Shown piece by piece: positions 8,383 to 17,021 of a stretch of 64,000 nucleotides of DNA. The translations under genes were made by a program, and so were the position numbers. The DNA is taken from contig NZ_JAFIEU010000038.1 of the NCBI RefSeq assembly GCF_020832325.1, positions 90,523 through 154,522 on the forward strand. The letters are read 5' to 3'. Source of the stretch: Lunatimonas sp. GTDB lineage: Bacteria; Bacteroidota; Bacteroidia; Cytophagales; Cyclobacteriaceae. Under the pieces are notes generated by a model, which was not told where the DNA came from, ran no database searches, and saw only the letters and a list, made by a program, of their open reading frames with translations. How positions within the stretch are numbered: the first letter of the stretch is position 1; each line of letters starts with the position of its first letter.

Positions 8383-9225
8383 CTAATTTTTCAATAGGTT
8401 TAGCAAAGTGCTTATTCTGTTTTTCAACTGTCGGCGGTCGATGATGAAATCCAAAAAACCATGTTCCAATACAAATTCAGAGCTCTGAAACCCTTTTGGT
8501 AGGTCTTTTCCGATCGTTTCCCGGATGACTCTCGGGCCTGCAAATCCGATCAATGCGCCGGGTTCGGCAATATTGAAATCTCCTAGCATGGCGTAGGAAG
8601 CCGTAACTCCTCCCGTGGTAGGGTCGGTCAGCAGCGAAATGTAGGGGATCCCTGCTTCATCAAGTAGGGAAAGCTTGGCGGATGTCTTGGCCATTTGCAT
8701 CAGGCTAAATCCTGCCTCCATCATTCTGGCGCCGCCTGATTTAGATATCATCAAAAAAGGTATTTTATGCTTGAGAGAATGATCGATTGCCCTCGAAATC
8801 TTTTCTCCTACTACCGAACCCATCGACCCGCCGATGAAATTAAAATCCATACAGGTGATGACCAAGTCTATACCATTTACTTTTCCCACGCCGGTTCGGG
8901 CAGCGTCATTCAATTCCGTTTTCGCAATGGTATCTTTGATACGGGAAGTATAGGGTTTGCTATCAACAAACCTCAATGGGTCGCCAGAGGTCATGCTGGC
9001 ATCCAGCTCAGTAAATTTGTTATCGTCAAAAAGTATTTCAAAGTATTCTTTGGATCCGATTTTTACGTGGTATTCGTCATCGGGACAGACGTAGGAATTA
9101 TTTTTGAGTTCCCGGGTATGGATAATGTTCCCCTTTGGGGTTTTGTACCAAAGTCCATCGGGGGTGTCCTTCTTTTCCTCCGTGGAGGTTTTGATGCCAG
9201 CATCTTTTCTTTTAAACCAAGCCAT
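8383..9225 (-). CDS. accD: Acetyl-CoA carboxylase carboxyltransferase subunit beta
   Basis: AccD pairs with AccA to transfer CO2 from biotin to acetyl-CoA, the first step of fatty acid synthesis. The crotonase-like core is clear: [38 protein letters not shown] and [13 protein letters not shown]. The N-terminal zinc ribbon is degenerate. Where E. coli has two CxxC pairs, this protein has only Cys47 (YVCPDDEYH) in the first 60 residues. Length (280 aa) is normal. The same change may be common to Cytophagales. The gene appears to be transcribed alone. Confidence 0.95.
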   Translation of the reverse strand: MAWFKRKDAGIKTSTEEKKDTPDGLWYKTPKGNIIHTRELKNNSYVCPDDEYHVKIGSKEYFEILFDDNKFTELDASMTSGDPLRFVDSKPYTSRIKDTIAKTELNDAARTGVGKVNGIDLVITCMDFNFIGGSMGSVVGEKISRAIDHSLKHKIPFLMISKSGGARMMEAGFSLMQMAKTSAKLSLLDEAGIPYISLLTDPTTGGVTASYAMLGDFNIAEPGALIGFAGPRVIRETIGKDLPKGFQSSEFVLEHGFLDFIIDRRQLKNRISTLLNLLKN

Positions 9226-9265
9226 GTTTAGGATGTTTTAAGCCGAAACCAACGGTCCGGGCGTA

Positions 9266-9273
9266 CAAATTTA
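9266..9273 (-). promoter_or_regulatory. -7 box (TAAATTTG) for accD
   Basis: TAAATTTG on the minus strand fits TAnnTTTG, about 41 bp before the accD start codon. No clear -33 TTG was identified. Confidence 0.45.
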
Positions 9274-9317
9274 TGGGTTATATCGATTAAATAAAATTCT
9301 TTGGCACAATCAGGGGA

Positions 9318-10382
9318 CTATGGTTGTTCAAATGTTGGCCTATCAGTGGTCTCTCGTTCCATTAGAATGCGGGTTTTGGGGAGGGATTCCGGATAGTTTT
9401 GCTGGATGTATTCCAGCATTTTCTCCCTCACAAAGCAGCGAAGATCAAAGGCACTGGGGCTGTCTACCGCGCTCATCAGACAACGCAATTCTACGGTTCG
9501 TTCGCGGATATCGGTTACTTGTAGTACCTGAACCTTTCCATCCCAAAGTGGTGTGGATTCCAGCAGTTCCTTGAGGTGCCCTTTGAGGGGTGCAACCGGT
9601 ATGCTGTGATCCACGTAAAGAAATACTGTTCCCCAAATATCTGCGGTGGTTCGGGTCCAATTTTGGAAGGGTTTTTCCAAAAAATAGGTGATCGGAAGTA
9701 CCAGTCGACGCTGGTCCCAGATTCGTACCACTACATAGGTGAGGTTTATCTCTTCGATTTTGCCCCATTCACCCTCTAGCACTACCACATCATCCAGCCG
9801 GATGGGTTGGGTAAACGCTATTTGGAACCCGGCAAGCAGATTGGCAATCGACTTCTGCGCGGCAAAGCCGATAATGATACCGGCGATACCGGCAGAGGTA
9901 AGGAGGCCTGCACCTATATTTCTCGCCGACTCAAACTGCATGAGGATACTGGCTGACGCAATCACCACCACTACAATAACAAAAATCTTCCGAATGAAAT
10001 CGATCTGGGTAATCATCCGGCGCTCTCTCAGATTGTCTGATTTATCAAAGTTGAACTTGTCCAAAATATGATACCGAACCACATTGGAAAGTTCTATGAT
10101 AATCCACGTTAGATTGATAGCGAACAACACAGAAAAGGTGGGGTGGCTGCGCAGATAGTCCATGTCTTCGGGTGAAAAGTACGGTTCTGCAAGGGGGAAT
10201 ATCACGAAGAATAGCCCCCATTTCAGCGACTGGGAAAGCTGTCTGAGTGCTCGTTCTCCTTTAGACGATTGAGGTTTGTAAAAGAGGGAAGCGAGCCGTT
10301 TGAAGGTAAAATACAACAGTAGGTGACTCGCTCCGAGCGATAGGATAATGATGGAGATAAACAGTAGTCTTTCTTGTGTCAT
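9318..10382 (-). CDS. MscS-family mechanosensitive channel
   Basis: The 354-residue protein has three or four transmembrane segments in its first ~180 residues. The last is the pore-lining TM3-type helix (LLTSAGIAGIIIGFAAQKSIANLLAG). The MscS beta domain follows, with IRLDDVVVLEGEWGKIEEINLTYVVV and LVLPITYFL. It would act in the inner membrane to release solutes on hypo-osmotic shock. It is larger than E. coli MscS (286 aa) because of extra N-terminal helices. The gene is divergent from cstA. Confidence 0.9.
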   Translation of the reverse strand: MTQERLLFISIIILSLGASHLLLYFTFKRLASLFYKPQSSKGERALRQLSQSLKWGLFFVIFPLAEPYFSPEDMDYLRSHPTFSVLFAINLTWIIIELSNVVRYHILDKFNFDKSDNLRERRMITQIDFIRKIFVIVVVVIASASILMQFESARNIGAGLLTSAGIAGIIIGFAAQKSIANLLAGFQIAFTQPIRLDDVVVLEGEWGKIEEINLTYVVVRIWDQRRLVLPITYFLEKPFQNWTRTTADIWGTVFLYVDHSIPVAPLKGHLKELLESTPLWDGKVQVLQVTDIRERTVELRCLMSAVDSPSAFDLRCFVREKMLEYIQQNYPESLPKTRILMERETTDRPTFEQP

Positions 10383-10526
10383 AGTTAGGAAGTATTGAAT
10401 CTCTGAAAAGATTGGAAATATTATTTTTAGGGCGGGTTCTGATTTCTTTTTTCTGCTTATATTTATTTTTCGATTTTATTTGAACCACCCTTTCCGTCAT
10501 AGATGGTCTAATTACAACCAAAAATC

Positions 10527-12161
10527 ATGCAATTAACCTACCTTTTTGTATTATCGGCTATTATTTTAACCGGAGCATATTTCACCTACGGGAAATATGT
10601 GTTTCGGAAGTTTAAAATTAATAATAAAAACATTACCCCTTCCCACCGCTTTAGCGACGGGGTAGATTATGTTCCTAGCAAGCCGATCGTCGTGTTGGGG
10701 CATCATTTTGCATCCATCGCTGGAGCAGGTCCCATTGTAGGTCCTATTATTGCCGTCACGTTTGGGTGGATTCCAGCAGTGATTTGGATTTTGGTTGGAG
10801 GTATTTTTTTTGGTGCCGTGCACGATTTGGGCAGTATGGTGGCCTCTCTCAGGAATGACGGTAAATCTATCGGAGTGATTATCCAAAACAATATTGGGCG
10901 AAAGGGGAAGCAGCTATTCATCCTGTTTAGCTTCTCCACGCTCATCCTGATCATTGCAGTTTTTGCAGATATCATCGCCAAGACATTTATCAGCAATCCC
11001 GGAGTCGCCTCTGCATCTATATTATTTATCCTACTGGCGGTGAGCTTCGGATGGGTCAATAAATTTACAGCCCACAGAAAGTCCGCTTTTTTGATTGCCA
11101 CTGTGGTGGGTGTGGCAATCATGTATTTTTTCGTGTATTTGGGCATGCAGATTCCTTTTGTACTGGAATATCAAATGTGGATCTATGTGCTTTTGGCTTA
11201 TGCGTTTATTGCGTCGGTAGCACCGGTTTCCATGTTGTTACAGCCCAGAGACTACTTAAATAGTTTTTTGCTTTATGGTCTGATATTAGCTGCCGTGGTG
11301 GGTGTATTTGTGGCGAACCCGACCATTGTCATGGATACTGAAGTACATATTTCCAACGAGAATCTCGGTTATATCTTTCCGGTGCTTTTTGTGACCATTG
11401 CTTGTGGAGCCATTTCAGGGTTTCATTCCCTCGTGGCTTCCGGTACTACCTCCAAGCAGATCGATCGGGAGGAAGATGTAAAAGTAGTGGGTTACGGGGG
11501 CATGCTAATCGAGTCGTTTCTGGCGATAATTTCGGTGGGTGCTGTAATTGTATTGACCCGGTCAGATTATATAGACCGATTGGCAGCACAGGGGCCTGTT
11601 CCTTTGTTTGCGGATGGTTTGGGCGCTATCATTTCATCTATGGGCATCAACGAAGCCTTTGCAGTGGGATTTGTGGCACTGACCGTCTCTGCCTTTGCGC
11701 TGACCACGTTAGATACCTGTACTCGGCTAGCCCGATTTACCCTTCAGGAGTACTTTGAGGATGTGGAGCATCCCGTTGGGCGTAAAATTTCCCAAAATCG
11801 GTACCTTTCTACCACGGTGGTGGTAGTATTGTCGGTGTTGCTTCTACAGAGTGGTGGATTTTCCACACTTTGGCCAATTTTCGGTTCTGCCAATCAGCTG
11901 TTGGCAGCGCTCGCTTTGCTCACCATCTCTGTATGGTTGATTCGGAAAAAAGTGAATCCCACCTTTGTGACCATTCCGATGTTTTTTATGTTTACGGTGA
12001 CGTTGAGCTCGCTAGGCCTGTTTGCGTGGAACAACTTTAAACAGGAGGCTTATACACTCTCAGTAATCGCTGCGGTGCTATTTGTTTTGTCCTTTGCACT
12101 GATTTTCTTAGCGAGAAAAAGCCTTGGTCGAGAAATTCAGAGTAAAGAGTTGGTGAAATAA
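10527..12161 (+). CDS. cstA: Carbon starvation protein CstA family transporter
   Basis: This is a polytopic inner-membrane protein of 544 residues with the signature LGHHFASIAGAGPIVGP near residue 56, followed by GSMVASLRNDGKSIG and a late FGSANQLLAALALL. CstA family members import peptides or pyruvate during carbon limitation. It is shorter than E. coli CstA (701 aa) but within the range of shorter family members. The exostosin-like gene starts 11 bp after its stop, so the two may be co-transcribed, although no functional link is evident. Confidence 0.93.
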   Translation: MQLTYLFVLSAIILTGAYFTYGKYVFRKFKINNKNITPSHRFSDGVDYVPSKPIVVLGHHFASIAGAGPIVGPIIAVTFGWIPAVIWILVGGIFFGAVHDLGSMVASLRNDGKSIGVIIQNNIGRKGKQLFILFSFSTLILIIAVFADIIAKTFISNPGVASASILFILLAVSFGWVNKFTAHRKSAFLIATVVGVAIMYFFVYLGMQIPFVLEYQMWIYVLLAYAFIASVAPVSMLLQPRDYLNSFLLYGLILAAVVGVFVANPTIVMDTEVHISNENLGYIFPVLFVTIACGAISGFHSLVASGTTSKQIDREEDVKVVGYGGMLIESFLAIISVGAVIVLTRSDYIDRLAAQGPVPLFADGLGAIISSMGINEAFAVGFVALTVSAFALTTLDTCTRLARFTLQEYFEDVEHPVGRKISQNRYLSTTVVVVLSVLLLQSGGFSTLWPIFGSANQLLAALALLTISVWLIRKKVNPTFVTIPMFFMFTVTLSSLGLFAWNNFKQEAYTLSVIAAVLFVLSFALIFLARKSLGREIQSKELVK

Positions 12162-12172
12162 GTATTGGAATA

Positions 12173-13021
12173 ATGTTGAAAATTTACCACGATCCTCTTG
12201 AGGACGGTTATAATTTGCTTGATTTTGTTACCCAATCTTTGTCTTATCGGTATGCAAGCGTTGCAGACTGCGACTTTATTTTGCATAATAGGGTAGTTTG
12301 GGGGTTGGAAAAAAAGGAGATAAGTGTTTGCCTTCAAGAAATCGGAGGCTATTACTCTGGTAACCAGCAAGTGTTGGTGTTTTTGGTGGCAGATTACGAA
12401 GGTAGATTGCAAGTCCCCGAAAATGTGATACTTTTCAGGACAAGTATGTGTAAGTCTAATAAGGGGCCACGCGAATGGCCTCTACCGTACATTTGGAGTT
12501 CTTACGCTAATGCTTTCGAAAAAATTACCGATGCTTCGGTTCCTTCAATTGGGTTTTGTGGGTTGATGAGCAAGCCTAGGAGAAAGCTTATCTCGGTATT
12601 TCAAAAATCTAGAGAGGTAAATGCTGATTTTTTGCTAAGAACGAAATTCTGGGCTGGTAGTCCTCATAACGAAAAGGTTATTCAGGAGTTTGACGAAAAC
12701 ATACAATCCAATATTTATACCTTGACTCCCAGAGGTAAAGGCAATTTTTCCATGCGATTTTACCAAGTGCTTTCGGCAGGAAGAATTCCAGTGTTGTTGA
12801 ATACGGATATGGAATTGCCATTTGGCGATCAAATACCATGGGACAAAACGGTAGTCATTGGACAAACAGAGAAAGAGTGCCTCGAGCTTGTAATGGAAAC
12901 ATTTTGCAGTGGAAGATACCTTTCTCTCCAGGACGAATGCAGAGCGATTTTTGAAGATTATTTTTCCCCGAAATGTTACTTCGACAAAGTTTCCATTTCA
13001 CTGAAGGAAAGGTATCTTTAA
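12173..13021 (+). CDS. Exostosin-like (GT47) glycosyltransferase
   Basis: The 282-residue protein has the C-terminal exostosin signature: YTLTPRGKGNFSMRFYQ, then LSAGRIPVLLNTD near residues 183-208, matching the YxLCPRGxGxxSxRxYExxxxGxIPV pattern of GT47 family proteins. PSIGFCGLMSKPRRKLI fits the upstream conserved strand. It is cytoplasmic, with no signal or membrane segment. Bacterial homologues usually sit in polysaccharide or LPS clusters, but none is present here. The gene appears more AT-rich than its neighbours, suggesting transfer. The sugar donor is unknown. Confidence 0.8.
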   Translation: MLKIYHDPLEDGYNLLDFVTQSLSYRYASVADCDFILHNRVVWGLEKKEISVCLQEIGGYYSGNQQVLVFLVADYEGRLQVPENVILFRTSMCKSNKGPREWPLPYIWSSYANAFEKITDASVPSIGFCGLMSKPRRKLISVFQKSREVNADFLLRTKFWAGSPHNEKVIQEFDENIQSNIYTLTPRGKGNFSMRFYQVLSAGRIPVLLNTDMELPFGDQIPWDKTVVIGQTEKECLELVMETFCSGRYLSLQDECRAIFEDYFSPKCYFDKVSISLKERYL

Positions 13022-13034
13022 TTACGGAATTTTC

Positions 13035-13616
13035 CTAAAACAGCCGGAATCCCAATGAAAGGATCAGTTGATTTTGCCGTTGATCTGTAGGCAATTGCGT
13101 GTAACTGCTCACAGAGTTGGTCAGTCCACCTTCATACTTGAGATCTACGATCAATGTGCCGATGTCCACTCCAACTCCCGCCTGATAGCCAAAGGTAAAG
13201 TCCTCTTTTGGAGGAATCATAGTGCTCTGTTGCGTGTTGCTGCTGGAAATCTTGCTGTCCAATAGGTAGGTGGCTACCGGCCCTGCTTGTATCCGAAACA
13301 GTGATCCAAGGTTGACCCCCACCATCAATGGCACGTCCAGTCGGTTAAAGGTAACGTCGTAATTGAAGGTATTATCACGGAATGAACCGCCTGTGTTGGT
13401 ATATAAAACCTCAGGTTGAAGAAAAATTACCGGTAAATTGATGCGGGCAAATGCACCCACATGATAGCCGATTTTGGATTCCTCTCCCTGAAATCCGTCG
13501 GTGACCCGAACATCTCCCTGTGAAACGCCAAATTTTGGACCTATTGAGAAAACCTGTGCCTGCGTTTGAATCGCGGCAAAAAGGCTGAATAAAACGATTA
13601 AGAGTGACTTTTTCAT
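13035..13616 (-). CDS. Outer-membrane beta-barrel protein (PorT-like)
   Basis: I start the protein at the ATG at 13616 (MKKSLLIVLFSLFAAIQTQAQ), a clear signal peptide. The open frame extends 15 codons further upstream without support. The mature part (about 173 aa) alternates polar and hydrophobic residues with repeated Gly (IGPKFGVSQG, YHVGAFARINLP, FGYQAGVGVDIG) and ends in LSLGFRLF, a C-terminal aromatic barrel signature. It matches Bacteroidota outer-membrane beta-barrel domain proteins. It converges on the exostosin gene with a 13-bp gap. Function is unknown. Confidence 0.8.
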   Translation of the reverse strand: MKKSLLIVLFSLFAAIQTQAQVFSIGPKFGVSQGDVRVTDGFQGEESKIGYHVGAFARINLPVIFLQPEVLYTNTGGSFRDNTFNYDVTFNRLDVPLMVGVNLGSLFRIQAGPVATYLLDSKISSSNTQQSTMIPPKEDFTFGYQAGVGVDIGTLIVDLKYEGGLTNSVSSYTQLPTDQRQNQLILSLGFRLF

Positions 13617-13848
13617 AGTGTTGAAATTTGCTTGAGGTAAAAATGAAACCAACTGCGGCAAAACAAAAACAAGGCCATTCTTTTTTGGGTCTTATTGAAG
13701 GGACCATTCTTTAATTTGAATTTGCGTTGAATTCGACCTGGAATGCCTAGGTTTTTCAGTACCGTTAATTAGATAAAATAATGAAAGGAGACATTAATTT
13801 TTTAAACGTATCTTCGTTATCCATTCACACGCAACTGAATTAGGGAAT

Positions 13849-14625
13849 ATGAGGAAAAAGCTACAGTATCTGGGTTTGTTTATTGGGATGGCGCTGTTGA
13901 ATCTATCCTGTTTTGTGGATAGAGACCGAGTGACACAGGACCTCTTCGTGGGCGAATCTGCGGCGAGGGCAGGAGTAGGCCAGTTGGCGAATCAGCTGTT
14001 GTCAGCAGACCGATTTACCCGTTTGGAAATCGAGATGGTATACATGAGCGGTTTTCGTCCGACCAATCAGATGGTTGGTGAAATGGTCGCTTTTTTGGAA
14101 GAGCACACGAATAAGCCAGACGGTATTATTTTCCGGGAGCGTGAAATCCCTGCCGGTGGACAGCAAAGTTACACCGTACAGGAGCTTCGTGATTTGGAGA
14201 AGGAGCAGCGGCAGCGATACAATGAGCGGAATATTCTGACGGTTTTTCTCTTGGTAGTGGATGGCTATTTTTCACAGGATGATGAAGAATCCTTTGCACT
14301 AGGGGCGGCGTATCAAAGCACCAGTATGGTGTTGTTTGGTCGTAGAATTGCCGAAAATTCCGGTATACTTAGACGACCAGGTAGGGCCATGTTGGAAACG
14401 ACGGTTGTGTTGCACGAGATAGGACACCTGATGGGTCTGGTCAATAACGGTACCGACATGGTGGAAGATCACGAAGACGAGGAGAATGAATCTCACTGCG
14501 ACAATGCGTCCTGTCTGATGTATTGGGCCGTGGAAACCAACCGGGTATTTGGGATGATGGAGACGTCCATACCTCAGTTGGACCAAAAATGCAGGGACGA
14601 CATTCGCGCCAATGGGGGGCGTTAG
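13849..14625 (+). CDS. Lipoprotein with metzincin-like zinc-binding motif
   Basis: The 258-residue protein has a lipoprotein signal with lipobox LNLSC (Cys21). HEIGHLMGLVNNG (189-201) matches the HExxHxxGxxN/H zinc site of metzincin-like proteases, with Asn at the third-ligand position. After an acidic stretch rich in Asp and Glu comes HCDNASCLMYW, whose LMYW could be the Met-turn and whose two Cys could form a disulfide. Predicted location is the periplasm or cell surface. I do not recognise a named family. The gene converges on an outer-membrane protein across a shared hairpin. Confidence 0.75.
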   Translation: MRKKLQYLGLFIGMALLNLSCFVDRDRVTQDLFVGESAARAGVGQLANQLLSADRFTRLEIEMVYMSGFRPTNQMVGEMVAFLEEHTNKPDGIIFREREIPAGGQQSYTVQELRDLEKEQRQRYNERNILTVFLLVVDGYFSQDDEESFALGAAYQSTSMVLFGRRIAENSGILRRPGRAMLETTVVLHEIGHLMGLVNNGTDMVEDHEDEENESHCDNASCLMYWAVETNRVFGMMETSIPQLDQKCRDDIRANGGR

Positions 14626-14626
14626 A

Positions 14627-14670
14627 TTCACCGGCTTCCAACGAATGGAAACCGGTGAAGCAGTGTTTTT
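14627..14670. terminator. Hairpin terminator between convergent genes
   Basis: TTCACCGG-TTCC pairs with GGAA-CCGGTGAA around a 7-nt loop, with one mismatch, followed by TTTTT on the plus strand and preceded by AAAAA for the minus direction. It could serve both converging genes. Confidence 0.7.
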
Positions 14671-15790
14671 ATCGGATATCAAACAACGCGGGTTGCTTCT
14701 TGCTGATTCGCCATGCAATTCCCACATTGATTAGGTAGTCTGCGAAGGCAGCATCTCCATGCCGGATATTGCTTGGGGTAGAGGCAGCAATATCCGTCAC
14801 GCTACGTGTTCGGTTTCTGACAAGCGCTACAGGGACATTAAGGCTAAGGGTTAGGTCTTTCACCATGTAGCTGACACCCGGTTCCACTGAGACCACATAT
14901 CCTGGACGTCTGAAGCCATCGTTGCCACCGATTAAGTCACGTACCGGCACACCCTCCACTCTGCCTCCCAGCGAAATGCCTAGGGAGTGCGCGATGACAG
15001 ACTTGAAAACGCCCGCCCTGAATGCATATTGGTCTGGTACAGACATAATGGCCTCGTTGGCCAGTATGGGGTTGAGGGTTTCGCGGAAGGTCCTTGTGCC
15101 ATTCGTTTCTCTGGGATTGATGAGGTAAAATCCGTCATAGTATACGATAAAGCCATTCTTGAGAAAACGAAGTCCCTGTGTGTCCAGAATCAATCCAACG
15201 CCGCCGTCTCCGGGTTGAATGGATTGATCAACCGGACGTACTTCCGGTCTGCCTTCCGGCCCCACGTTGTAGAAGGTGCTGCTTGCACGATAGTTGCCCG
15301 TAGGCAGCTTGATACTTGCTCCCACAGCCATGTTTCCATTTTTGGCTTTTTCCCCTTCGAATAGCCAGTACCCGGCACCCAATCGCGCGTCGGCAATGCC
15401 ACCGGAATAACTCATGTGCCTGGAGTTTCGACCATGCTCATACAGTGAACTGCGTTCGTTGTAAACGAATGGCAAGGATCCCGCAAGGTACAAGCGGTCA
15501 TTCAGCGCATAACTTACGTTGACATCTACGGAATGGGACCAATTTATGACTTCGGTGTTATTGGCTATGCGGTCGGGTTCTTCGTGGGTACCCCGAAAAT
15601 GCCGAAAGGACTTGAAATACCGGTGGTTCAACGCCACGTTAAAGTCTCCTTTTTGCAGGATCTCTCCTTGGTTTAGCGAGTTTCCAACGCCCGAAAATTG
15701 GCGGATGGCTACGCAGCCCTGTGCATATAGCTCAACAGCATGCATAGACAAGCTGCATATGAGCACGAGTATATAGGTATATGTTTTCAC
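14669..15790 (-). CDS. Outer-membrane beta-barrel (transporter-like) protein
   Basis: The 373-residue protein has a signal peptide (MKTYTYILVLICSLSMHAVELYAQG) followed by strands typical of an outer-membrane barrel: VALNHRYFKSFRHF, SVDVNVSYALNDRLYLAGSLPF, ADARLGAGYWLF, MAVGASIKLPTGNYRA and LSLNVPVALVRNRTRS. The IKLPTGNY and NVPVAL segments resemble the MetA-pathway phenol-degradation/transporter-like barrel family. No substrate can be named. The gene stands alone between the lipoprotein and a small membrane protein. Confidence 0.75.
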   Translation of the reverse strand: MKTYTYILVLICSLSMHAVELYAQGCVAIRQFSGVGNSLNQGEILQKGDFNVALNHRYFKSFRHFRGTHEEPDRIANNTEVINWSHSVDVNVSYALNDRLYLAGSLPFVYNERSSLYEHGRNSRHMSYSGGIADARLGAGYWLFEGEKAKNGNMAVGASIKLPTGNYRASSTFYNVGPEGRPEVRPVDQSIQPGDGGVGLILDTQGLRFLKNGFIVYYDGFYLINPRETNGTRTFRETLNPILANEAIMSVPDQYAFRAGVFKSVIAHSLGISLGGRVEGVPVRDLIGGNDGFRRPGYVVSVEPGVSYMVKDLTLSLNVPVALVRNRTRSVTDIAASTPSNIRHGDAAFADYLINVGIAWRISKKQPALFDIR

Positions 15791-15975
15791 AATACGATTA
15801 GTTAGTTGGATAGGAATAAAATGGCAGTATGTTGCTAAAAATGGGGACCTAAGAGAGCCAAATAGGCGATCTCATTACCTCCTCCATTTTGGCGCAAGGG
15901 TATGCCGAAAAAGGCTAAGGGAATTCCCAATAGCCAATGATCTTTTTCCTTATGAGAAAAAGGAGGTGTCCTATT

Positions 15976-16512
15976 TTATACCTTTGGGGGAGGGGATGTT
16001 ACTTCTAGATCGATCCTTTCAAAGGAAGTAAAAAAAAGTGTAGAGATTACCGCGGAGGTTTCAGATGCGTGATCAAAAGAAATAGGCGGGTACGGGGGCA
16101 AGTAATCCTTTATGCTAGAGGAGGTAATGACCACCTCTTTGGCAGGGTCTTGGGTTCCCTCTGGGACTAGCGACACCACCCAACTTCGTAGATTCAAATC
16201 CAACTTGATTTGCGCATGGTCGGGGACATATACTAGCTGGAAAGCATCGTTTACAAATCGTTTCTTGATACCGCGATAGGCAATCCCATCGAGATGAAAA
16301 GGGATATTTGTCTGGTGAAAATCTTCATTATCGATCATGTAGGGAATCCGCATCGGGATTTCCAAAACCAGTTGGCTACCGCTGTCTTCTAGATGGATCT
16401 TTTGCGCCCATTCTGCTTCTAGGTGGTGCTGATAGGCAAAATAAAGAATATAGTACCCAAAGTGGTACATAAAAAAACACATGAGTAGCAATATGGAGGT
16501 GCCCCTTCTCAT
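15976..16512 (-). CDS. Hypothetical membrane-anchored protein
   Basis: This 178-residue protein has one N-terminal membrane helix (about residues 7-26, aromatic-rich) followed by a soluble domain rich in beta-type sequence (LVLEIPMRIPYM, FQLVYVPDHAQIKLDL). The C-terminus is proline-rich. I do not recognise it. It lies 49 bp downstream of the DUF4834-like gene on the same strand and may be co-transcribed with it. Confidence 0.6.
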   Translation of the reverse strand: MRRGTSILLLMCFFMYHFGYYILYFAYQHHLEAEWAQKIHLEDSGSQLVLEIPMRIPYMIDNEDFHQTNIPFHLDGIAYRGIKKRFVNDAFQLVYVPDHAQIKLDLNLRSWVVSLVPEGTQDPAKEVVITSSSIKDYLPPYPPISFDHASETSAVISTLFFTSFERIDLEVTSPPPKV

Positions 16513-16561
16513 CAGGGTATAAATGTAATCAAAAAATCAAAAAGGTCAAGTAGGTGTTTGT

Positions 16562-16813
16562 TTAATCTTTAACCTCTTCGTAATCAATGTATTCTCCATT
16601 CCTGGAGTTTCCGTGGGATCCTCCTTTTCCTTTGGGGATGTAATCTACGTTTACATTGCCGTCTTTAGGTCTGGTTCGCTGATGGTGATCCGCGCGCTGC
16701 GATTCGTTTACTTGGTCGATAAATTGCTTGAGCTTGCTTCGTAGAAAATACTTCACCAGACTGGAGAGCACCCAACCAATGGCAATGAAGAATATAATGA
16801 GTTTAAGAATCAT
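16562..16813 (-). CDS. DUF4834-family small membrane protein
   Basis: This 83-residue protein has an N-terminal transmembrane helix (residues 3-24), a basic juxtamembrane stretch, a polar Gly/Asn/His-rich middle and a conserved acidic end, GEYIDYEEVKD, with NVDYIPKGKG before it. That arrangement matches DUF4834 proteins of Bacteroidota, whose function is unknown. It is upstream of the 178-aa membrane protein. Confidence 0.75.
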   Translation of the reverse strand: MILKLIIFFIAIGWVLSSLVKYFLRSKLKQFIDQVNESQRADHHQRTRPKDGNVNVDYIPKGKGGSHGNSRNGEYIDYEEVKD

Positions 16814-16979
16814 GCGTTCGTATTTTACACGTTCTGGCGAGCCAATGCGGCTCTGCTATGCGCGAATCATTTTTTGCACCTCTCATGGTAAGATAACCAT
16901 TTTTGAAGGCTTTGTACGATAGTTAACACGGGAAAGCACCAAAAACGTTTCCCTTCCGAGGAATTTTGAAGAAAGAAAG

Positions 16980-17009
16980 AGAGCAGGGTTATGTATTAAT
17001 CCCTGCTCT
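16980..17009 (-). terminator. Rho-independent terminator of carB
   Basis: A 9-bp perfect stem (AGAGCAGGG with CCCTGCTCT) around a 12-nt loop lies just past the carB stop codon and is followed by a pyrimidine-rich tail on the minus strand. Confidence 0.75.
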
Positions 17010-17021
17010 CCATGCATTTTT

